NCBI GenBank assembly: GCA_949710005.1
Contig: OX453272.1
Location: 44,782,657 to 44,846,656 of the forward strand
DNA: 64,000 nucleotides
Reading direction: 5' to 3'
Origin: Ricordea florida
Taxonomy: Eukaryota; Cnidaria; Anthozoa; Corallimorpharia; Ricordeidae
The stretch's first letter is position 1; each line of letters begins with the position of its first letter. The notes below the pieces were generated by a model. That model saw nothing but the letters and a program-made list of their open reading frames with translations. It was not told where the DNA came from and searched no databases. A program made the translations under genes and the position numbers. This document shows, one piece after another, positions 54,495 through 64,000 of the stretch.

Positions 54495-57400
54495 ATGGCG
54501 GAAAGGCAACCACTTTGGAAGGGAAAAGCACCGAATGGCTCTCCACATCCTTGCACGTTCCGATGGGTAGATTTTTTAAACAGCAATATATATAATGTAT
54601 ATTCTTCAAACTTCTTTTCGCTGTGGATTTGCCATCATGGCGGATGCCTGGGTAACCTGGCGAAAAGAGAACTTGAGCCTTTGAGCTATAGTTGGTACAG
54701 CGGTTGGTCGTAGTAGACAACGGACGCCGTTGTGAAAAAAAATGGTTTCCCTGACTCTGTCATTAGCAGTTGATTGATTACACTAAAACGATAAAAAACT
54801 GGGTATTTCCGCACAAAAAAAGTCGCTTTACATGGGAAGATGGAGCACATGGATCGTGTGGTATGTCACTATTTTGCAATGACCTCTTAATCTTTTCCCC
54901 TTGAAGACTTGCCTTTCTAACGTGATCATTGCTTCGAATTGTATTTGTTGATATAGGTACATTATTTGTGGTTTTCTTGTGCATTTTGTCGTGTTCTTAC
55001 TTCAATATCCATCCAGACAAAACTTAAATCGGTGATATTTTTTATTTTTTTTTTTAGTTTGCGTTTTCATTCTAAAAAAATATAAACTGTTCATGTTGTT
55101 CTGTAGTAACCAGTGGCCTTTCTCAAGTGTATATGTAGATGTTTATTTGGTATGTGATCGCATGATAGACATACACCAAGCTGACAGTATAGTTGAGTCA
55201 CCTTAGCCGTGAACCTTAAATCAGCAAAATACACGTTAAATTTTCGGCTAAACTTTACAATACCCCGCCACTTCATTAACAGACTGATGAATAACAATAG
55301 AGTCATTGTAATATGCCCCGTTCTTCAAAATTATAATTAAAGAATTTGTGTTGAAGGTTTTTTGATGTGCATGATTATAAAGTGTCGAATTGAACTCGTT
55401 CAGTAGGCCCAGGGCTGTGTATATTGAAAGTTGATACTGTTACGATAACTTCGGACAATAGCGTGTTAGGTAGAAACTAAATCTGTGGTAAACGTGTTGA
55501 TACCTGGTTAGGGTGATCGTGATCGTTCTGTCAGTTAATGTGGAAAGTTAATTGGTTGATTTTGAATTAAATGAACATAAAAATTAGATTACGGTATTAC
55601 AATAATTGTATAATATTTGTATGCAAGTCAAAAGGGCTAGATTTTCACATTACCTCATGATACTTCATTATGCATGCTGTATCTGTGTTGTTTTGTTCTT
55701 CAAAAACAAGAAATGTTTTTATTTGAATTACCTTAAACAATTCAGCATGCATAATGAAGTATGGGGCGATAGAGAATCTATCCATTTTCTATTGCCACTT
55801 GGGTTATGATAGAACACACTGTATGTTACACTAAAATCATTTTTTGATCAGTAAGGTATTTTTTCCTCTTTTAGTCCACTCCTCCATACACAACAAGCTA
55901 TAGAGGTTATGCTGTAGACTCTCCACACAGGAACAGCATTCGATCTGTCTCATCATTCCCTGGAGGTAGTGGATCAGTTTCGTCATTCCATGATATGCCA
56001 CGCCCTTCTCATCAAAGGTTTTCTGGCATGGCATCTCCCAAAGGAACCATTCCACAAACCAACAGCAGAGGTATAGTCAGAGTTTTGAGAATTTGAAAAT
56101 GTTGAACTCAACTTGAAAAAAACATTTCCACTGATTTCAACTTGGTGTGTGAATTACTAGAACTTGAAGTTAAGACATTAATTGAAGACTTCAAAGCAAA
56201 CCTATCAAATGTGACAATTTGGATCGAAAAAATGTAAATAATTGGAATTACATGAAGGTAAATTTTTGCATTGAGTTCCTAATTTTGATTCGAGAGTAGC
56301 GTATTATTTGTATTGTTATTATTATTTTGTTTTTATTTTTCCGTTTCAGCATTTCATTTTGGAGAAATTGGGCATGCAAGAAGCCTAGAATTTTGATCTG
56401 CCTGTCCAGACAAGCCAATGTAATTAACAAATGGCCAGCTGGCACCAGGAAATATTAATTTTTTTGCGTGCCTTGTTTCTCCAAAGTGGAATGCCAAAAC
56501 GAAAAACCAAATACAAGTTTCCTTAGCTAATAAATGGCAGAGCCCATGCAATTGTTTATCTTACATGTACATGTACATGAACATAAACTTTATTGGTATG
56601 ATGGTTTGGTATTAATGTATAATTATGCATGTAGTGTGATGCCAATTTCAAGAGACCACACACACACTGTAAGTGAATGTAGGATTGAAATTTGAACTAT
56701 ACTGGTTTTAAAATAAAGGTGGCAAATACCAAAGAATGGAATTTGATTGTTTGAAGCATAAAGAAGAAAGTTTGCTTATTAAAACGTTATTTTGAACATG
56801 TACAATACACATAGCATTGGCCTGTGTTTGTGTTGTTTCTCTGATGTTGATTATAGGAAGCTTGAGTGAGTGCTTTCCAGAATGATGCTATTTATGAGCC
56901 AAATTTTGTTTGTAGGCATAAGACGCTCTTAAAAACTCTATTCCTGGATGTGTGCCACTGCCACTTTTCCTTTTTGTTTGCATGTCTTTGTGTCAGTATG
57001 ACCTTTGTAGTTATGATTTTTCTATTTATTGTGAGTTCAATGTCACTGTGATGTTGTTTAGATGTGGTGCTCTTGTGTATACATGTAAATTTTCACTTTG
57101 TAGGGGCCTTTTTCATGCTCTAATATACCACTGTAATAAGTATTATTGTAATTCTGTAATGATACTAATTTTTATAAAGGAGCTTTTTTTGATATGATTG
57201 AATAGTATTTTGAAATGCAAATACTTGTGCACAATCTAGACAGTGCTGTTCTTCTCTGACTCTAAATACATGTACAGTAAGATTTATGGCTGGCATTCGT
57301 GCAAGAGAAGTGCAGTTTTTTCGCTTTGATTGTGGTGTACATATACATCACGGGAAGAAAAGTATGTCGTTTCTTGCTGTCAGCTTATGGACTAATAAAA

Positions 57401-60400
57401 GGATAAATGAAATACTAACAGAAAAATATCAATATAATGCCAGAAATTATTTAATGTCATTCCAATTTAATAATAAAAATGCTTCTAGGGTATAATTTTT
57501 TTAAAGTTTCAGCTTTACGCATGGGCGTATCATGTGCATATATGTAAGGTATACCCTTGATTTTGCTGCTCATTGTTCTTAATACATGATTATTCAGTGA
57601 TGTTGATTTGTTTTAAGGAGTAAATTTTAGGGCATTTTGTTTTGAAAAACTGACCTGTTCTTTGCCAATTACTTTTCAGCTGTTGTGTCGGCATTAAAAG
57701 GATTACAAGAAAAGATTCGAAAGCTAGAGCTTGAAAGAGCAGATGCAGAGGATAACTTGAAAAGACTGGCTACTGAGTCTCGTCATTACAAAGATGTATT
57801 ACAAAAAGAACGTACTGTGAGGGAAGCTAGCCAAGGAGTCATTGCGAAGCAAAATCAAGGTGGGTATTCTTTGATTTAATTTGCATTAATCAGTAGATAG
57901 ACTTATCAATATTCAAGAGATGTACTGTGAGAATGTCTTAGATTCATTTCAGATGTTTGTTTACATGTACATGTATCATATTTTTTTTTTCTTTTGTGAG
58001 AACTTAATTATGCAAAAATGGTACAGGCATATTTTGAAGGACTTAAATTTCATGATTTGTCCAAAACATGCATCATCTGGGGAATAAATAATTTTGCAAG
58101 AATTGTCAGAGTACTGATTGAAATACACGTAGTAACAGAATAGGCATGAAACAGCTAGTAAAATATACAGTATTTTGTGAAAAGGATTTTAATTTGTAAA
58201 ATTTTCAGTTTAATGACGAATAAACAAGCGAAATTTAACCACGACGCCGCTTCGCGTTTGTTCATTTTTGTCCCCAGATCCTCAATTCGGACTTTAGACT
58301 TGCAAACGAGTCTCTTGCTCCGAGTTCCAAGTACTTTCAGTGTTTTCACATGCTTTGAATATATTTGCATCTTTTATTAGCCTCAATTGTTTAAAGTTAA
58401 CATTCCTCCGAAAAAAATACAAGAAATAAAGAATTATGTCACTTTTGTTAAAATTTTTCCTGGCTCATTTAATTACCCTGATGGCCCAAACTTTTTGTAA
58501 ATCTTAATGGCGCATGACTTTCCAGTGACAGGGACCATAGGTTCATTTTCCTGTTTTTCATCCTAATCCCTGATGGTACGGTAAGGGCCATTATTTTCCC
58601 ACTGATCGGAATGACCGGATAATGTCCCGAATGATCTCGCGCTATTCAAAGTCATATTTTTATCTTTGAAATCAAATTTGCGGAAAGTACCAACCATTCA
58701 GTCATTTAGAAAAAATTAAAGCAAAATTCCAGGATGTAATTAGCTAACTCTTAATATAAAAATATTTTTGTCGAATCTTCATGATAGATTCATTATTCCA
58801 ATACAGAAAATCTAAATGCAGTTTCAGGTCGTGTAACAAATCTCGTATTGCCCAAGTTTAGTCGGGACTGTACTGGCAGAATATCGTCTCTCACTCTTGT
58901 TTGCACGGATCTTGCTAAATGCGGTCCGTACTGTCAAGAACTAGGACTGTTATTCTCCCAGTACGACCTTCACACTTGGTCATTAAGAAGATATATATAT
59001 GCTTTATGGCCCAAAAAAGAGGGGACCGCCCAAAGTCTACTACAGAAACTTTATTGCGATGTTTCCCTTATACTTAGAATTAGAAAGTGACCTCCAAGCA
59101 GCCGAAGCTCGATGTAACTTGCTTGAAAAGCAGCTGGACTATATGAGAAAGATGGTTCAAACAGCAGAGGTGGATAGAGACACTGCAATACAACGATCTG
59201 CAATGGTGGCCAAGCAAGCAGCACAGCAGACCTCTGATGACATAAAGGGACAATTAGAAAAAATTGCTGGACTGGAAAGAGAGCACATGAAATTAACGGC
59301 TTCGCATACTGTTGCAGAGGTAATTTTATTTTAAGCTTTGGCAAATCGTTCTCCTCAATTCACAAAACAAATTTCTTTATACAATATTCAGCTTGATTCA
59401 CTCTTAGAGAACGTACTCAACACGAGGGCGACTTTGACTAGGACGGTACCAAACAATAGCGCTAACGAAAGACACAGTGAAACTGCACACTACATTCTGG
59501 TAGGTCTTTTGCCGTCCTCTGCAAAACAACAACAGGTGATGAACATTTTTTCAAGTTTTCGCGCAGACCCGAGAGTATAACGCCAAAATTGTCGTAGCAA
59601 ATTCGCTATGTTTTATGAATGTTAATTATTGTTAAATTCTACTTTTTGAAAGAAAAATAGAAGCAAAATGAAGCGAACCAGTCGTCAACAATACAGTCGA
59701 AGAACAAATGTATTTTTGCCTTGTTGTCATCCCCAGCGTCTTTGTCATGGTTGCTTTGGCTACCTATTTTTAGTTAGGTTAGGGTCATTTCAATGGCTCT
59801 TGCATTGGTAGTACACTGAAACAAACAAAGAACTAACAAATTTAAACAACAACAATTTAAAGCCCTGGTTGTTACAGGTCTTTCTGGTTGATATTTCATG
59901 TACATGTTCATTTGTAGGCCTGTGTGCTCACGGGCAGTTCATTACACAACAAAAAGGAAATTTTGGTGCAAGTTCATAATCTTGAAAATAGCCTGCGATT
60001 TTTTTAAGGTTGTTTCACAGCAACCCTTACGAAAAAAGTTGTTATTTAGAAGCGTCATGAACCTCACATGTCGGAGCACAATCGTACGTGTACATACATA
60101 CAATTATATGTCCAATCAGTGAAATCGCTCAATTTACTTAAAATCCTCCAAAAAAAACTCAACAAAATGGCTGCATAAACCACAGGCTGTTTACATGAGC
60201 AATTTCGAAGTCACAACAAATTCACTTTTTCAGTTAATGTTAAGTCCAACTATAAATCACTCTTGTAATCGGACGTTTTGAAAGATATAAAGGGGTTAGT
60301 TTATAATTGAAAGAATCTGCTGCTTTGTTGGTGTAAATTGGAACACACAAGAAAAGGGCTTTGACAAACGAGTTGATAAAATTTAACGTAAGTTGTACTT

Positions 60401-62139
60401 AAGATACAGTAAAATGGAAGGTTATTTTTTATTTCTTAGAGCAAGATAAGAGAGCTAGAAGATAGACTGAGGGAAGAGGCACACCAGAGAAAACTTGTTC
60501 AAAGCAAGACAGCCGAGGTTGTTAGTACATAGACGTATGGCGCGTTGAATGTGATAGTTATTGAGAATCAGCTTTTGTTTGTTAATACAGAATTACTACT
60601 TTTTTTCTCACTGATAATGGTTGTAGTTGTGTCGAAGGGGTTTTGAAAGAACTGGCGTTAAATTGAAACACGATTACATAACAATTCTGATCAGTCGCAA
60701 GGAAATCGCACAGTCCAGTGAATCATTCAGAGAGTTCTGTCTTCGTGTACCGGTATACGAGGGAATAACCACTGTATTTTCTTTGTTTAGGAGTCATTGG
60801 TTAGCTGTAATGTATTTTTTAGTCTTTGTACCAGTACACGAGCACAGAACCAGTCAGGCCTTGAAGCAAAATGATGTATCGATAGCATCAAGCGCGGGGA
60901 ACTCGTGCAAGCCAGACACTATTGGACATAGCGCGGTTTTTTTTAGCCACATACAGTGAGGGGGAGTTTTCATGTAAAAGGCTGCCCCGGCACGAGATTC
61001 ATACCGGGACGACTTCTTGATTTCGTTTCATGAGTACGTGATAACTATAAACACACTTGAGAATGGAATTGACTTAAATTACCATGCGTTACCCCTCCCA
61101 TCATACTAAAAAGCCGATTTTATATCGAGTTGAGTGATCGTTCTTCGTTTAGGCGATACTGGTGCGAGATTTCTTACCGAAACGAGAGTTTCGCCCCGGC
61201 ATAGAAACTTTTTTTCCTGTGGTATCATGTAAACGAATACAAAGTCACAAGAACAAACCGAAGTGAACTCGCCCCAGGGTGAACGTCGTGCTGGTGTCAT
61301 GTAAACACTCCCTATAAACACTTCGAGAACTTTTGCAATAAGAACATTACTTTCCGCTATAATAGTACGTGCGCTCTGATTGGTTGCTGAGCGGGCAAGA
61401 TTTTCTTGTACTGACCGGTCATTATGGAAATTTTTCAATTTTTCCATATATATACATTTTTTAATGTAGACAAAAGTTGCCTAATTTTCAAAGGAACTGT
61501 TTCCTCTATAATTTCTGGTTTCAGTCGCATGGTCGGGTGTTTTTCGGTTCAGTAAACATTACCTCGAATGACAACCTCGTCTGTTCGGTCATTACAAGGA
61601 TGGTCTCACTCTCGGTTAATAAGTTGTATTTATGTTACAAAGTTAGTTTTAATATCCCCGCGTACTAGTGAAAATATGAATCCACTTTGATTGGTTAAAA
61701 GGAATTATGGATTCAGATGAGAGCGGACATAGTGAAAGCGAACTTTATTATCCAGATGAAGAAACTTTCCATCAAATGATGCCTATAAATCATGACGAGA
61801 AAGAAGATATCCAAAAATAAATAAATAGATAAATAAAGAAGTTATTTACTTGGCATGGTAGGTCCGTATGGGAAAAAAACTGTGCCTTTGGTCTTGGGTA
61901 CTCAAGACCTCGGGCACAGTTTTTCCCATACGGAATCAGTGTTAATCTATTGTGCACATACTGTAGCACCTAATCAGTGCTACAGTATGTGCATAGGTTT
62001 TTAGCGCAAGAATATTTAATATACTCTCTAATTTTCGTTCGCTTCCCAATTGCAGTTGGAGTCAGTCGCAGAAACAAACAAGATACTCATGGACATGGCG
62101 TCACCACCACAACCAAAAGCCAAGAAAAAGAAAAGAAAG
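54495..62139 (+). CDS. CEP57: CEP57 centrosomal protein, exons 1-6 (3' end off the window)
   Basis: Exons 54495-54566, 55875-56070, 57680-57859, 59078-59319, 60440-60517 and 62056-62139 join in phase (852 nt, 284 codons), all GT-AG. Exon 2 encodes a Ser/Pro-rich stretch. Exon 3 gives VVSALKGLQEKIRKLELERA (human FSALKNLQDKIRRLELERI), exon 4 ARCNLLEKQLDYMRKM (human NKCNLLEKQLEYMRNM), exon 5 IRELEDRLREEAHQRKL, exon 6 LESVAETNKILMD and a KAKKKKRK basic end (human RIKKKKSK). Known: the N-terminal coiled coil targets the centrosome and multimerises, and the C-terminal half binds microtubules; CEP57 with CEP63/CEP152 supports centriole duplication. The C-terminal half must lie beyond position 64000. 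Donor of exon 5 (GAG/GTTGTT) is weak. CEP57L1 is a possible paralogue assignment. Confidence 0.94.
54567..55874 (+). other. CEP57 intron 1
   Basis: 1308 bp, GTAGAT to ...CTTTTAG. No repeat or exon recognised. Confidence 0.8.
56071..57679 (+). other. CEP57 intron 2
   Basis: 1609 bp, GTATAG to ...CTTTTCAG, A+T-rich. Nothing else recognised. Confidence 0.8.
57860..59077 (+). other. CEP57 intron 3
   Basis: 1218 bp. At 58600-58720 GGATAATGTCCCGAATGATC and GCGGAAAGTACCAAC resemble 41045-41125 (GGGTATTGTCCCGAATGATC, GTCGGAAAGTACAAA), a decayed dispersed repeat. Confidence 0.7.
59320..60439 (+). other. CEP57 intron 4, with dispersed repeat at 59399-59610
   Basis: Holds the second copy of the CCGTCCTCTGCAAAACAACA repeat found at 37735-38050. 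Otherwise unremarkable. Confidence 0.65.
61863..61934. repeat. Hairpin
   Basis: TCCGTATGGGAAAAAAACTG and TGCC are answered by GGCACAGTTTTTCCCATACG and GA, with inner GGTCTTGGGTACTCAAGACC also paired. Confidence 0.8.
61953..61993. repeat. Short perfect hairpin
   Basis: TGCACATACTGTAGCAC, 7-base loop, GTGCTACAGTATGTGCA. Directly follows the hairpin at 61863-61934, so both may be parts of one element. Confidence 0.8.
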
Positions 62140-62149
62140 GTAGGATACT

Positions 62150-62744
62150 ATGGGGTGCCATTACCGCCAAAATTATTGTTTTATTATTATTAGGCACAAT
62201 GTTTTATTATTAGGCACCAGTTAATTATTATTAGGCACAATGTTTTATTATTAGGCACCAGTTTATTATTGTTTGGAATTATTTTTTTTATTATTAGGCA
62301 CCAGTTAATTATTATTAGGCACAATGTTTTATTATTAGGCACCAGTTAATTATTATTAGGCACAATGTTTTATTATTAGGCACCAGTTAATTATTATTAG
62401 GCACAATGTTTTATTATTAGGCACCAGTTTATTATTGTTTGGAGTTATTTTTTTTATTATTAGGCACCAGTTAATTATTATTAGGCACAATGTTTTATTA
62501 TTAGGCACCAGTTAATTATTATTAGGCACAATGTTTTATTATTAGGCACAATGTTTTATTATTAGGCACCAGTTTATTATTGTTTGGAATTATTTTTTTT
62601 ATTATTACGCACCAGTTAATTATTATTAGGCACAATGTTTTATTATTAGGCACAATGTTTTATTATTAGGCACCAGTTTATTATTGTTTGGAATTATTTT
62701 TTATTAATAATAAAACAATAATTTTGGCGGTAATGGCACCCCAT
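62150..62744. mobile_element. 595-bp inverted-repeat element with internal minisatellite at the CEP57 exon 6 donor
   Basis: Ends ATGGGGTGCCATTACCGCCA, AAATTATTGTTTTATTATTA against the complement, about 37 bp or more, perfect. TSD aggatact (62142-62149) / aggatacg (62745-62752). Interior: repeated TTATTATTAGGCACCAGTTA, ATTATTATTAGGCACAATGT and TTATTGTTTGGAATTATTTT modules. Confidence 0.88.
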
Positions 62745-62752
62745 AGGATACG

Positions 62753-63290
62753 ATGTACTATAAAATGATTCTCTCCCACGTTAAACTGGCCGGGTTACTG
62801 TACAAATAGAGAAGTTAAACAAAACGCAACGCCCGTAGGTTTAACTGGCGGCATGACAGGCTAACCATTATACTAATATAAAGGATGAAACAGATATTTA
62901 ACTTTGATTGTAAATTTTAGTACAAATCACTTCTTGAAATTCCCACTGATTGTTAGCCCTAACTTTGGGGCCCGGTTATAAGAACCACACAAGATGCCTG
63001 TAGATAATCAGTGCAAATTATTCAAACCGTCTCTGCTATTAGTTAGTTAGTGAGTTTCTCCCATTTAGCACATAAGGTCTCCAAAGAGCTTTTCCACATT
63101 TAAGTCAAATGACGTGACCAAGAGTCAACCAATGACAGTCCATGATTAGTTGAATGAAAGTCTAGGAATATAACAATAGCGTCTTATACAACCTCAGCTT
63201 TTGTCTTCTTATAATGCTGCCAGAGCTCCAGGTTTTTTGGTCCATAATTAATTAACCATCCATGTCCAATACACCCGACTACATTCCATC
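62753..63290 (+). other. CEP57 intron 6, distal part
   Basis: No next CEP57 exon is visible here. Nothing else recognised. Confidence 0.6.
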
Positions 63291-63509
63291 AGAGAATGTT
63301 TTTGCGCCATCGTAAAAGCGGAAGTCTATTCACGAAATCAAACGGGAAGTCCAAGCAAGTTGACTCGACTCCACTGGATTTCCGGAATTCTGGTCGTGAA
63401 ACAACCGGAAGTCTAAACTTTTGGGATCGTTCTTTGACATGCTGCACATACATGTATACAATGCCTCGTTCTCTTATTGTTGTATGGAAAGTTGTGAACT
63501 TTTTTCCAT

Positions 63510-63695
63510 TGGATTCCATTCGCCCATCGGAAGCGAAAAGATTCCATAGGAATCGAATAGATTCCATAGGAATCGTGGATTTTCTATTCGCAAGAGACTT
63601 GGAAAAATTTTACTCCAGTGCTGTTTGGGAGGCCGGACTCTATTCGCCCATTGGAAGCGAGTAGATTCCATCGGAATCGCGAATTTTCTAGACAG
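63510..63695. repeat. Short duplicated block with GATTCCATAGGAATC palindromes
   Basis: ATTCGCCCATCGGAAGCGAA and AGATTCCATAGGAATCG (63517-63560) recur as ATTCGCCCATTGGAAGCGAG and AGATTCCATCGGAATCGCG (63644-63681), with one further AGATTCCATAGGAATCGTGG between. Confidence 0.65.
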
Positions 63696-63739
63696 TTTTT
63701 GCTGTATGGTAGACCGTGAAATGCTTCCATCGGACTCTA

Positions 63740-64000
63740 TTACTTTAAGGTTTGAAACAGAACAAAAGAAGCACGCTGCACAAGTATATACCTCGTTCTA
63801 TTAGCCACGAGGCGACAAAAGCGCCCCGAGAAACAACCACACTACATGTATATGCCTCGTTCTTTAAGCCACGAAGGGAAACAAGCGTTACACATGAAAG
63901 AACCTGGTTGTTTAAGCTTTGAAGCAGAACAAAAAACAAGTACGCTACACAAGTAAATACCTCGTTTTATAAGCCACGAAAAGACAAAAGCGCGCTATAT
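63740..64000 (+). repeat. Diverged tandem repeat running off the right edge
   Basis: Units share CCTCGTTCTTTAAGCCACGA, GACAAAAGCG and GCTACACAAGTATATA; starts near 63790, 63855, 63895 and 63958. Related to but not exact copies of each other. Confidence 0.7.

Larger units (their letters stand above)
60518..62055 (+). other. CEP57 intron 5
   Basis: 1538 bp from the weak donor GTTGTT to ...CAATTGCAG. Contains a decayed GCTCTGATTGGTTGCTGAGC / CGGTTAATAAGTTG element (about 61330-61670) and two tight hairpins near 61863-61993. Confidence 0.65.

Noticed and set aside
58848-59090. ORF with Cys and Trp residues before CEP57 exon 4
   Set aside because: It lies in intron 3. The acceptor at 59077 gives the exact CEP57 alignment, and the ORF is out of frame with the exon before it.

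Overview
This is eukaryotic, intron-rich, A+T-rich animal DNA. The genes have canonical GT-AG introns, signal or mitochondrial presequences and orthologues across animals. The intergenic and intronic DNA is packed with tRNA-derived SINEs, small inverted-repeat elements and LINE, Penelope and Harbinger remnants of the kind common in cnidarians. I infer an anthozoan, probably a stony coral or sea anemone. The lineage is inference from memory of such repeats, not a computed match.

Four protein genes can be read by splicing exons by hand. (1) Positions 1218-1463, minus: first coding exon of a HUNK-like serine/threonine kinase whose remainder lies off the left edge. (2) 1880-10499, plus: a complete three-exon gene for a secreted, 841-residue gamma-glutamyltranspeptidase-like protein. 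It has serine where the catalytic threonine is expected and a charged insert of about 215 residues. (3) 12717-54273, minus: a complete PITRM1/presequence protease gene (M16C, mitochondrial). I resolved it into 31 coding exons whose reading phases all agree, totalling 1032 residues (human 1037). (4) 54495-62139, plus: the first six coding exons of CEP57 (centrosomal protein), running off the right edge.

The genes form two divergent pairs: HUNK-like/GGT-like, 416 bp between start codons, and PITRM1/CEP57, about 176-221 bp. The GGT-like and PITRM1 genes converge around 10.5-12.7 kb. No functional link between the neighbours is visible. PITRM1 degrades mitochondrial presequences, CEP57 acts at centrosomes, and the GGT-like protein would be extracellular.

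Most of the window is intron, and most of the interesting structure is mobile DNA in those introns. Several elements have visible target-site duplications (TSDs): a 1461-bp foldback element with 7-bp TSD splitting a reverse-transcriptase pseudogene (13859-15319); two copies of a 435-460 bp element with 6-bp TSDs (11808-12242 and 50837-51296, the latter inside a LINE fragment whose reading frame resumes across it); and a 595-bp element with an 8-bp near-perfect TSD three bases into a CEP57 intron (62150-62744). There are also two opposed tandem arrays of a tRNA-headed unit (28.5-29.5 kb and 39.8-40.4 kb), a 130-bp minisatellite (34.3-35.2 kb), an internally deleted L1-type LINE (43.1-45.0 kb), and many perfect hairpin elements. 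I saw no CRISPR array, operon, bacterial gene or intact functional tRNA gene.
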